NCBI GenBank assembly: GCA_029204225.1
Contig: CM055095.1
Coordinates: forward strand, 72,585,490-72,649,489
DNA: 64,000 nucleotides
Reading direction: 5' to 3'
DNA from: Diphasiastrum complanatum
Taxonomy: Eukaryota > Streptophyta > Lycopodiopsida > Lycopodiales > Lycopodiaceae
Within the stretch, counting starts at the first letter, position 1. Each line of letters starts with the position of its first letter. The notes beneath the pieces were generated by a model that saw nothing but the letters and a program-made list of their open reading frames with translations, was not told the origin of the DNA and did no database searches. This document shows positions 38,567-47,939 of this stretch, piece after piece. The translations under genes were made by a program, and so were the position numbers.

Positions 38567-38998
38567 ATGGCAGCACATGCAATTGGCATAGTAACCGTTA
38601 CCTTAGCATTTCTTTTCGTAGCGCAGCATCTTTCTGCCGTGGAAGCTCAGATTCCAGGAATAACCGTCCTTCTCCAGCCCTATTGCAACGTCAATCCAGC
38701 AGCGCCAACTCTCGATGCACCCATTACTGGACTAATGATCCGCCTTACACAAAACGCGACAGCCAACGGCCAAACACAACAAAGTCACGTGCATGTTAAG
38801 AACCCCTCCACTACAATTTACGGACAGGCGAACTGCTACCTTGGTGATCAGACAAACTGTAACTATTATCTCACTACGCTCTGGCAGTTAGTATATAGTG
38901 AATGCGTGCCGCTCAGAGAAGGAGCCAGCGGCACAGCGACGTCAACAAATGGAGCGGGTATGGTAGATTTACGATATGATGTTTATCGTTTCTATTAA
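38567..38998 (+). CDS. Secreted Gnk2-like (DUF26/stress-antifungal) domain protein
   Basis: A single intact exon encodes 143 residues from ATG 38567 to TAA 38996-38998. Residues 1-28 form a clean signal peptide (hydrophobic core VTVTLAFLFVA, likely cut after VEA), so the product is secreted. The mature part resembles one ginkbilobin-2 (PF01657) domain: PYCNVN at the start, IYGQANCYLGDQTNC in the middle, SEC in the second helix, and DLRYDVYRFY at the end, where the family usually has CNLRYELYPFY. The length of about 115 mature residues fits a single-domain Gnk2 protein. The family binds mannose and is antifungal in Ginkgo; here the role is inferred. The Asn after the first Cys (binding residue in Gnk2) is kept. 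Two family cysteines, the third of the C-x8-C-x2-C motif and the one before LRY, are replaced by Tyr and Val, so one disulfide appears lost as a pair. A GTG nine bases upstream is in frame, but the ATG gives the better signal peptide. Confidence 0.8.
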   Translation: MAAHAIGIVTVTLAFLFVAQHLSAVEAQIPGITVLLQPYCNVNPAAPTLDAPITGLMIRLTQNATANGQTQQSHVHVKNPSTTIYGQANCYLGDQTNCNYYLTTLWQLVYSECVPLREGASGTATSTNGAGMVDLRYDVYRFY

Positions 38999-39027
38999 GC
39001 AACTTCTCGTCCTTGCCTCTACTTCAA

Positions 39028-39033
39028 AATAAA
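39028..39033 (+). promoter_or_regulatory. AATAAA polyadenylation signal of the Gnk2-like gene
   Basis: A canonical AATAAA lies 29 bp after the stop codon, followed by a T/G-rich stretch (GTTGTTGTGGTTGTTGTTGT-like, 39039-39059), as expected of a plant 3' end. Confidence 0.6.
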
Positions 39034-40440
39034 ATACGTTGTTGTGGTTGTTGTTGTTATGAGACTTGAAGTTTCTGAGCAAACAAGCAGTGACTCTGAC
39101 ACTGAACACTTAAAACTTAAGTTATGCCTTGACATTATCTTTATTGAAATGTTGTAGCAACTTCTTCTTAAATCCACACAAATAAATTGCAATTGCAGCA
39201 CTATCTTGCCACCTATTTGAAGCCAAACTTTGATCTACAATAGCAGATTAAGCCTTTTAGTTAATAGTCAATGTATGTTGTAGACTTTGTTGTCTTCCAC
39301 TCCTATGAAAGCTACTATAGCTTACCTTTTTTGGGAGGAGCTTATTTTGAGCCACCACTTTAGTGAGAGTGATTAAAGATCCAAAGATGGAGAGTTATGC
39401 TATCATTTTCATAACTATGTAAGGGTGACATTAAGTAACCTTCACCCTTACATAGTTTGACTTGTTAGTCATGCTGCAAAATACGTTTATTTCCTTTCTC
39501 GTGTCTTGCCAAAAAACATATAATTATTGTGCTTGAGTAGCTACTTTATTGCTTTGAGTGGTTACGTTAAATGTTTCGACTAGTTCATTGAGTTTTTACT
39601 TGTTATTGACATGTCATTATCACAGTTTGCTAATGACAATTATGATTGATCTATAGAGAAGTGCGCAAATTATTACGTATCTATTCAAAGACAAGTTAGC
39701 TAGACAAAAATTGTTGTCAATCCTAATTTACCAACAGTTTCTAAGGAAAGTAATGTTGATTTATGCTCCTGTAAGTTGGGCGCATTTAGATGGTGTTTCA
39801 TTCTTTTAAAATCAAAATTTAATGACTGCATATCATAAGAGATAATGCATCCATTCAGACTAGCTAAATGTGTGCCACAAAATAATATCATAATAAGATT
39901 ATGTTGGATAGATGTAACATCAAAATATAGATTTTTGGCAAGCACGAAAAAGCGAGCAAGTACCCATTTGAGCAAGCATGGAAAAGTGAGCACTATGTTG
40001 GATAATCCAAGTGTGAGCGAGCCTTGATGAACTTTTTTTTAATACATATGACTCTTATGTGATGCAATACTATATGACTCTACCAGAATGGTAAAAACAG
40101 AAATTTTTGTCAACATGGACACCCAAAAAAGATGATAGATACCTATCATACACAGAGGCTCTCAAATTGGTTTCTTACCACACTATTGTAGTACAATTCT
40201 ATTTGTAGCATTCATGTAAAAAAATAAAACACATTTCCTATCATTGTGAATATGTATCAATATACTACAATACTACCAGAATGGTAAATACAATTTTTTT
40301 GTGAGCATGGACACATCCAAAAAAAATTATATATACTTGATATATTCACTTGATATACTTTGCCCATCTTGATGTCCACCTTCTTTTTGAAACAATCTCT
40401 CGCCCAATAGCCATAAGAACTTATGATTCCATATCTTGCC
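39034..40440. other. Intergenic stretch with one perfect hairpin
   Basis: No gene recognised. The region is AT-rich. It contains a 16-bp perfect inverted repeat at 39413-39457. Near-repeats of TACCAGAATGGTAAA occur at about 40081 and 40274. Confidence 0.5.
39413..39457. repeat. Perfect 16-bp hairpin with 13-nt loop
   Basis: AACTATGTAAGGGTGA at 39413-39428 is exactly complementary to TCACCCTTACATAGTT at 39442-39457. It is not flanked by a coding region or a T-run, so a terminator role is not suggested. It could be the remnant of a small fold-back element. Confidence 0.75.
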
Positions 40441-41580
40441 AAACAGGTTCTAAAAGAAGATCATGATGTTCTTTCTCGTATTTTTAATAGAATAATTTAT
40501 CCAAATATTATAAGGATCATATGAATGGTACTCCACTCAATGTTCCTGAAAGAGGTGATTTTCTTGTGGATTGGCATTTAGCTGGAGGCTTGAAAATATT
40601 GAAATGTATGTTCAATGTATCTCATGGAGCAAACTCGAAACATCCATGTTTACATTGTATGAAATCATCAAAAGACTTGTCAAGGAGCACAGGAGTTTCA
40701 AGAGATATTAAAGACCCCAACTAGAAATTAGTACTACCAATTCCTCTAGGAAATGTTTATATTTGCATGCTTCATGGATAGGTGAGGATCATAGAGAAAT
40801 TAATATACCTTCATATTTTGTTTGCATGGAATACTAAGCTAGAGTCATCATCAAAACAAGCAATAGCTCGATTAAAGGAAGTGCTATCAAAAGCAGATCT
40901 CCATAATGGACATGTTAAAATACAAAAGAATGAAAAGCTTTAAGGAAAAACAAGAAATATTCCTTGCAAACCAAACATAGGAGGAGCCAAAGCTCATCGA
41001 TTTTTATCAAATCGTTTTGCAAAGTCGACAAGGATCCAATACTCGGTTTGGAAAGATGCTATTTCTACAATGCAAGACTTTGAAGATAAAGGATCCATAA
41101 GGCTTAAGAAGGTTGAAGTTTGGATCAGAAAGCTCGATAACATGGGTAAAGTGCTTAGAAAAGACAAAACCTCTTATGCTAATGCGCCTCTATTGGAGAA
41201 ACAACAATAGAGCTTGTTGATGCAGTTCGGGTAGCTTGGGGCATAGATCACATCCTACATGGTAAGAAACTTATGAATGTGTAATTGAACATTACAGTTT
41301 CATTACAAGCTTAATCAATTTTAAATGCTTACTTTGCTAATTAAGACATACATATCTAATATTGCAACACATATTACGACATCATGCATCATTTTTTGCA
41401 AAAAAGTATGGCAGTTTGAGTATATGGTCATCACAAGGAATGAGGAAATCACATTGGCAAGGAAGAGTAGCATTTTATCAGAATACACAACATGGTGGAA
41501 TATCCTCAAAGAATAGTTACATCATCCAACTATTTCAAATGGTTTTAGAGACAACCTCAAGTTTGATACACAACTAGATC
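40440..41580 (+). pseudogene. Decayed gene of an uncharacterised transposon-like protein family
   Basis: From ATG 40521 one frame keeps protein character for about 690 bp although interrupted by stop codons at 40722, 40779, 40941 and 41207. Readable parts are GDFLVDWHLAGGLKILKCMF, NVSHGANSKHPCLHCMKSS (a Cys-x2-Cys pair), VRIIEKLIYLHILFAWNTK, NIGGAKAHRFLSNRFAKSTR, and, further on in another frame, FFAKKYGSLSIWSSQGMRKS and HWQGRVAFYQNTQHGG. I recall similar text (a GGxKARRFL-like block and a KYGSLxxWSxQGMEKSH-like block) in uncharacterised repeat-encoded proteins of plants and animals, but cannot name a transposase superfamily. The stops fit decay from CAA, CAG or TGG codons. No terminal repeats were found. 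Confidence 0.5.
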
Positions 41581-42164
41581 AATAGATTATCAGAGATTCA
41601 GAAAGACATGTAAATTTGTCCAAGAAAATTAGATTGATGGATATCAATTCAAGATATTATAATGTATCATCAACAATGTACTGATTTCATATATATTTGT
41701 GTGTTACATTTGTGCCTATGTATGGGGTAGGAGGATGCATGTATGGTTGCATGGGTGCATCCTCTTGCCCCATGTACTTTTTCAAAAAACCTAACTAAAA
41801 TTTTGAAATGAATGCATGGGGAGGAGGATGTGTGCATCCTGCCCCATGCGTACACATTGTTCTCGCTCTCATTCAAACCGACCTCTCTTGATCCTCCCCC
41901 TCTCCCTCTCTCATGATCCTCCTTACGAGATCCATCTTTGTCTCCTCTCTATCTCTCTCTCCTTCTTTCACCTTCTTATGGCCTCTCTCCTTCTCCTTCT
42001 ACCTTCCCTCTTTGCCTGCTGCATGGCCCCGCTCTCTTGATGGCACTCTCCTTCTCACACTCATCACTTGTGTGCAACACTCTGCTGCCTGGCCCCCCTC
42101 CTTTCTCCTTGCTGGCTCGTTCATTCTCACACTCATCACTTGTGCGCAACACTCATCTCTTGTG

Positions 42165-42596
42165 TGCAGTTTCTGCGTGTTGTATTTGGGTGTCAGATGA
42201 GGAATGCATGTAGCTTCAACGATTCTGGAGGGGTTCTTGGTCTAGGACAGGGTGACATATCCTTCAGCTCACAAATCGGCCATAGATTCAGTAAATTCTC
42301 CTATTTCTTAGGGGACTACTATCTCAGATCCAACTCAGCCAGTAGTCTGCTGCTATTTGAAAACGTAACTCAGAATTTATCACATGCTATCATCTTTCGC
42401 TATATACCTTTGGTGAGGAATTCTCTGGCATCAACGTTTTACTACGGTGGAGCAGGTGATTGTTGGAGGGGAGATTCCTCCCATTCCTAGCAATGCGTAT
42501 CTTTTGGGTAATTTGCTCCAACAAAATTTCTACATCAAATTTGATCATGGTAATGGCCAGCTTGGCCTTGCACAAGGAGATTGCACAGTCTTGTGA
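42165..42596 (+). pseudogene. Broken nepenthesin-like aspartic protease fragment
   Basis: The text VVFGCQMRNACSFNDSGGVL and GLGQGDISFSSQIGHRFSKF is the plant A1 aspartic-protease segment between the two catalytic loops (usual form FGC...GILGLGRG.LSF.SQLG..F...FSYCL). It continues through IIFRYIPLVRNSLASTFYY. After a shift near 42445 it continues with VIVGGEIPPIPSNAYLLGN, then LLQQNFYIKFDHGNGQLGLA and a stop at 42594-42596, which is the true C-terminus of the family. About 130 residues that should hold the second DSGT active site are gone at AYLL/GN. The first catalytic DTG is also absent. A possible signal-peptide remnant (MASLLLLLPSLFACC) lies at about 41990-42035. It is non-functional and lies within the Helitron-like stretch. 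Confidence 0.75.
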
Positions 42597-43910
42597 AAGT
42601 TTTCCACCTTTCATCTCTTAAAAAGTGTCCAGCTTCATCACTAATACGTCGAAATATTTTTTTATTTGGATTTATGAGCCGTCATTTAGTTGTCTCATGC
42701 AGATGGTATGATATGATTGGAGAGGTGGTTGTTGTAACCACTATCAAAATACCAGTCCCCCAAATGGACTTACAGAAAAGAAGTGTAATCTGACATGTGG
42801 ATTTTGTCCATTTGCAGTGTTTTTAGCTGGCAATGTGTCAGTAGAGATAAAGCTGTGAAAGGCTTATTAAAAATTTTCTATTGCTCCTATTTGGAGACTC
42901 TAACTTTCCTATTTGATGTTGACTTTCCTCTTTGGACATTTGTGGCTGCCTCTAAATTTGTTTGCTCCATCTCAAATTTCAATCCGTCGTGTACCATCTT
43001 GTGATTTCACTCTCACTTAGAAATGGTCTTTTTTTTTTTTGTCTTTTTTTCTCTTCACAAGTATATTTAAAGCCATAAGCCTATGAAGTCACCCAGATGA
43101 TCCTTACATCAACTTCAACTAAATCCTGGAGAGATTTTATATCAAAATAACTTGACTACACATTCGGTCAAAGTTATACACCTACTTGCATAGAATCCAT
43201 CGAATCATAATATGAAAGTTAGTGAACAACAGATATGATCACACACACACACACTCTCTCTCTCTAGAATTCACACATGGGAAATTAAAGTTGCAATAAA
43301 TGATGCCAAAACATCATCAAATTCACCAAATTGTTGATCATAGGTTAGCTTAAGTAAAAAGCAAGAGATAGGACCATCAACCATGAACTATTTCTGAAGA
43401 CAATCCAAAAATAAATAAAATTCTACTACACCATTTAACAACAAATTGAAGGGCTTATTGTTTCAAATTCAACGTATTGACAAAATTTAGGAAACATACT
43501 CGATACAATAACATAACTACATCACTGCATTAGTTTATAGAAGAAAACTTAATTGCCACAAACTTTCTTTAGGTTCGTGCTTGCAGATAAACTACTGATA
43601 GGAAGACATTCTTATTTACATTGATTGTTGATTCACAACTTTCTCAAACAAGTTTAATTTGCTCAGATGTTGGAGGTTTCTTTATCATCAGTCACTACTA
43701 TGATTTGCTTTTCTAAATGCAAGAAATCATCATATATCATGAAGTGAGTCTAATCAACATACGCTTTAAACTTTGACATTGAATAGATTGAACTACACTA
43801 ATCAGAAATAAGAGAGTTGTGTATAATATCAGTTTCAAGTGTAAACTTTATAATTGACATAGACTTTTTTGTGTTTATCATATAGGTCATATATACATAT
43901 GTATCATCCA
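42597..43910. other. Stretch inside the Helitron-like region, nothing recognised
   Basis: No gene-like frame is supported. A small CA/TC microsatellite (ACACACACACACAC then TCTCTCTCTCTC) lies at about 43241-43267. The remainder is AT-rich. Confidence 0.4.
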
Positions 43911-43916
43911 AATCAT

Positions 43917-44885
43917 CGGCCGCCACCTAGATCAGCCTCCATTAACGACGGGCACTTACAACTAGAAGAAGACGATCCAACCTTCTCCCTCATTCAACCA
44001 TCTTCCAAATCATCAACCGTCACTAGATCGAGACTTGAAAGAGAGAGAGAGAGAGAGAGGGAGAATTTTTTGCAAATTTTTTTCGAAGGACTCAAAAAAT
44101 TAAATTCTCTTTTGAGTCGCGAAAAATTCTCTCTTTCGCGAATTTTTGACGAAAGATTCTCTCTTTCGCAAATTTTTCGCAAAAAATTCTCTCTTTCAAG
44201 TCGCGAAAAATTCTCTTTTGCAAATTTTTCGTGACAATTCTCTCTCTTTCGAGTCGCAAAAAATTCTCTCTTTGGAGTCGTGAAAACTCTCTCTCTTTAA
44301 AGTCGCGAAAAATTCTCTCTTTCTCTTTCTACGATGCGAAGGCCTCGAGTCTCGAATTTTTTTTTGAAGGACTCAAAAAATTCGAGACTCGAAAAAAATT
44401 TGAGTCTTTAGGAAAAAATCGAGTCTTGAAACATTTGAGACTTGAAAAAAATTTGAGTCCTTAGGAAATAATTGAGTCTCGAATTTTTCAAGTGTCGAGT
44501 TTTTTCAAAGGACTCGAATTTTCGAGTCTCGAAATGTCAACTCAAATTTTTTTGAAGGATCGAAGGACCCTTTGTATTGTCACGTCGAATTTTTCAAAAG
44601 CCTTGAATTTTTTCGAAGACTAGAATTTTTTCAAAGACTTGATTTTTTCCAAAGACTCGATATTTTTTCAAAGACTCCAATTTTTCTGAAGAGTCAAACT
44701 TTTTCGAAGGCTCGAATTTTTTCATGGACTCGAATTTTTCCAAAGACTCGAGATCGGCCATCTTCCAAAATATCTGCAGCCACCTAGATCGGCCTCCGTG
44801 AACGATGGGCACTTACAATTAGAAGAAGGCGATCCAACCTCTCTCTCACTCAGCCATCTATCATCGGCCGTCACTAGATCGGCTG
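43917..44885 (+). repeat. Direct repeat pair 43917-44035 and 44768-44885 flanking a minisatellite
   Basis: Both copies read GCCACCTAGATCRGCCTCC, then CGATGGGCACTTACAA or its close match, TAGAAGAAGRCGATCCAACC, CATC and GTCACTAGATCG. Each also carries a degenerate form of the Helitron 3' hairpin and tail (ACGACGGGCACTTACAACTAG at 43945-43965). Such internal copies of a 3' end suggest tandem or nested insertion. Confidence 0.75.
44035..44760. repeat. Degenerate minisatellite of TTCTCTCTTTCG... and GACTCGAATTTTTTCGAAG motifs
   Basis: After a GA tract (44039-44061), the first half repeats AAATTCTCTCTTTCGAGTCG-like units of about 25-35 bp, and the second half repeats GACTCGAATTTTTTCGAAG-like units of 15-28 bp. 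TTCGAA and CTCGAG-like palindromes recur. The units are too diverged for a fixed period. Open frames across it are low-complexity and are not credible proteins. Confidence 0.75.
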
Positions 44886-44938
44886 CCATTGCCCGTCAAC
44901 AATGGGCACTCACAAACTAGTATATATGTGTGTGTGTG

Positions 44939-44943
<5 letters not shown>

Positions 44944-44982
<39 letters not shown>
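44944..44982. repeat. (TA)n tract between Helitron-like 3' ends
   Basis: A pure TA run following a TG run (44929-44942). It separates the CTAG end at 44917-44920 from the opposite-facing CTAG end at 44983-44986. Confidence 0.95.
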
Positions 44983-44983
<1 letters not shown>

Positions 44984-45312
44984 TAGTAAAGAGTGCCCGT
45001 CGTTGACGGGCAATGGAGGCCGATCTTCATAGAAATGCATTTTTATTTCAACCTTTATGGTGGAAAGTCTGATAATTTAAAAAATCCTTAGAGCACCTTT
45101 CAAATTTTTCACCATGAAAGTATGTACATGCACTTCAAAACACTATGTGTGTTGGTAAAGGATAATTTGAATTTGGAGTGGGCCCCTTAGATGCATGCAT
45201 GGGGAGGAGGGCCATGCATCCTTTTTCCCATACATGCATCCTCCTCCCCAGGTTTTTTAGTTAGAAAAAGCTCATGTGCACCCATACACATGCGCAGAAC
45301 TGTACATAAGTT

Positions 45313-45370
<58 letters not shown>

Positions 45371-45760
45371 AACTTATGTACAGTTCTGCGCATGTGTATG
45401 GGTGCACCATGCATGCTCCTCCCCTCACCCATGCATGAGCTTTTTCTAACTAAAAAACCTGGGGAGGAGGATGCATGTATGGGAAAAAGGATGCATGGCC
45501 CTCCTCCCCATGCATGCATCTAAGGGGCCCACTCCAAATTCAAATTATCCTTTACCAACACACATAGTGTTTTGAAGTGCATGTACATACTTTCATGGTG
45601 AAAGGTGTTAAACAAATGAGACTTTCATAATCAAAAATTTGAAAGGTGCTCTAAGGATTTTTTTAATTATCAGACTTTCCACCATAAAGGTTGAGATAAA
45701 AATGCATTTCTATGAAGATCGGCCTCCATTGCCCGTCAACGACGGGCACTCTTTACTAGT
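44983..45760. mobile_element. Large inverted repeat of two Helitron-like short units
   Basis: The left arm (44983-45316) and right arm (45364-45759) are nearly exact reverse complements around a (TA)n centre (45317-45367). The right arm is longer, mainly by about 25 bp at 45408-45432 and short extra stretches near 45607-45635. Each arm ends outward in the same sequence: hairpin GCCCGTCAACGACGGGC (44995-45011 on minus, 45731-45747 on plus), ACTCTTTA, then CTAG (44983-44986, 45756-45759) and T. This fits two copies of a non-autonomous Helitron-like element in head-to-head orientation. Long open frames on both strands here are only the mirror of the palindrome. Confidence 0.7.
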
Positions 45761-46166
45761 ATATATATATATATTTAAACTTATGTACACTTTTGTGCAT
45801 GTGTATGGGTGCACCATGCATCCTCCTCCCTTCACCTATGCATGAGCTTTTTCTAGCTTAAAAAACTTGGGGAAGAGGATGCATGTATGGGGAAAAGGAT
45901 GCATGCCTCTCCTCCCCATGCATGCATCTAAGGGGCCCACTCCAAATTCAAATTATCCTTTACCAACACACATAGTGTTTTGAAGTGCATGTACGTACTT
46001 TCATGGTGAAAGTGTTAAACAAATGAGACTTTCATTCTCAAAAATTTGAAAGGTGCTCTGAGGATTTTTTAAAATATCAGACTTTCCATGGAAAAGGTTG
46101 AAATAAAAATGCATGTCTATGAAGATCGGCCTCCATTGCCCGTCAACGACGGGCACTCTTTACTAG
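45761..46166 (+). mobile_element. Third Helitron-like short unit in tandem
   Basis: A copy of the right arm in the same direction, about 90 percent alike by eye, begins in a short TA tract directly after the preceding CTAG|T end. It closes with hairpin 46138-46154, ACTCTTTA and CTAG at 46163-46166 followed by T. The head-to-tail join with no other sequence between suggests insertion at the previous 3' end or tandem replication. Confidence 0.68.
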
Positions 46167-46169
<3 letters not shown>

Positions 46170-46232
<63 letters not shown>

Positions 46233-46300
46233 TATATATATACATGTATATATACATATACATATATATGTATACACATATATACATATACATATATATC
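46170..46300. repeat. (TA)n and TATACA-rich microsatellite
   Basis: A pure TA run to about 46227 passes into degenerate TATACATATA units to 46300. Frames through it give only Ile-Tyr repeats. Confidence 0.93.
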
Positions 46301-47105
46301 CTTTATGTCGTGATTGGATCTTTTGCAATACCTGCAAAAGAGTTTGGTCTTGGATGGTTGCTTGGACTACTGCTTAGTAGAGTACAATGCCATTCACTTG
46401 GTGCTCATTGTGGATAAGCTTTTTCTCCTGACTTTTTCCTGCAATAGACTTGTTGTCAGCTTCTGGAGAGACAGTGCAGGAGTATTGCTCGGAAATAATA
46501 CTAGATTGTTGTAGGAGGATGAAAGACTCGCGAGAAGAGACATAGTTGAGTCTTCTTCTGAAATAGGAGAACCTGTGGCAACAAGTTGATTCATCAACTG
46601 TTTGAATTCGTTCAGGTGATCGCTGACTGAGGTGTCTTTGCTCATCTTGAGTGTAAGTACCTTCTTCTTTAGAAAGAGGCGAGTTGATACATCTGAAGTA
46701 TCATAAATACTTGTTAGGATATCCCACGCCTCTTTGGAGGTGGTGATGTTTGATACGTGAGCGATCTGAATGTCTTTCAGATTCAAGGATACAATGGCAA
46801 GTGCTTTGCCAGCCTTTGTTTCCCATGTTGGAAGCAGTTCAGGTTCTACCGGTCTGGCTATAGAATTGTTTATGTATCCCCATAGCTCCTTCTCAATTAA
46901 GATCATCCTCATCTTGAACTTCCACATGTGGAAGTCATCTCCGTTGAATTTGTTAATCAAGTGGATCTCTGAGGTTGAACCTTCCATTAGAACAGAGATT
47001 GAACACAAACATAATGAACTAGCTCTATAGAACAAGAACGTATTAAGTTCTATTATGAATCCTAGACCCTAGTAATCCAATAAACCAATGTTTTGATACC
47101 ACATC
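46300..47105 (-). mobile_element. Ty1/copia gag fossil E4 with primer-binding site
   Basis: The minus strand from the ATG at 46984-46986 reads a UBN2-type copia gag (FNGDDFHMWKFKMRMILIEK, KEAWDILTSIYDTSDVSTRL, FLKKKVLTLKMSKDTSVSDH). The start of a zinc knuckle ([12 protein letters not shown]) lies at about 46300-46340, exactly where the TA array begins. Upstream, the minus strand shows TGGTATCAAAACATTGG (about 47085-47101), a primer-binding site. The protease and pol parts are missing. It is a broken remnant. Confidence 0.8.
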
Positions 47106-47668
<563 letters not shown>

Positions 47669-47939
47669 GATCACAAACTTTCAGGAGTCAGCTACTGAAA
47701 GACCCATTCTGTCGTTTAATCTCTGTCAGGATCATCCTCTGATGCTAATCTCTGATTTTCAGATCTATACAAATGTCTTTTATCTTCAATCGCTCATTTA
47801 CATTTATAACAACTGGAAGATCTTGTATTATTCTAGCTTTACATTTACAAGATCACTTAACAGCTGATTTATTGACTAATTAGAACGGTTGTTATTGAGT
47901 GTGAAGATGTAGACAGCCTGTGAGAAATTCTGTGTATTT

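Larger units (their letters stand above)
41687..44920 (+). mobile_element. Possible Helitron-like element carrying a gene fragment
   Basis: The 3' end shows a hairpin GCCCGTCAACAATGGGC (44891-44907), nine bases, then CTAG (44917-44920) followed by T, which is the Helitron 3' plan of a short hairpin before CTRR with insertion next to T. The first 180 bp (about 41687-41865) match the start of the short units at 45.37 and 45.77 kb: ATATATTT, a run like GTGCATGTGTATGGG, then GAGGAGGATGCATG and CTTTTTCaaAAAACCTAACT-like text. So this 3.2-kb stretch shares both ends with those units and carries extra cargo in between: an aspartic-protease fragment and a minisatellite. A TC at 41687-41688 could be the 5' terminus, though the base before it is T where A is expected. 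No Rep/helicase gene is present. Confidence 0.5.

Noticed and set aside
44035-44464. Serine/phenylalanine-rich open frames such as a 121-residue one
   Set aside because: Low-complexity translation of the minisatellite, open in several frames.
45187-45523. Two 110-residue open frames on opposite strands with nearly the same protein
   Set aside because: They mirror each other because of the palindrome and run through the TA centre; there is no coding signal.
46143-46417. Ile-Tyr-rich open frames
   Set aside because: Translation of the TA/TATACA microsatellite.
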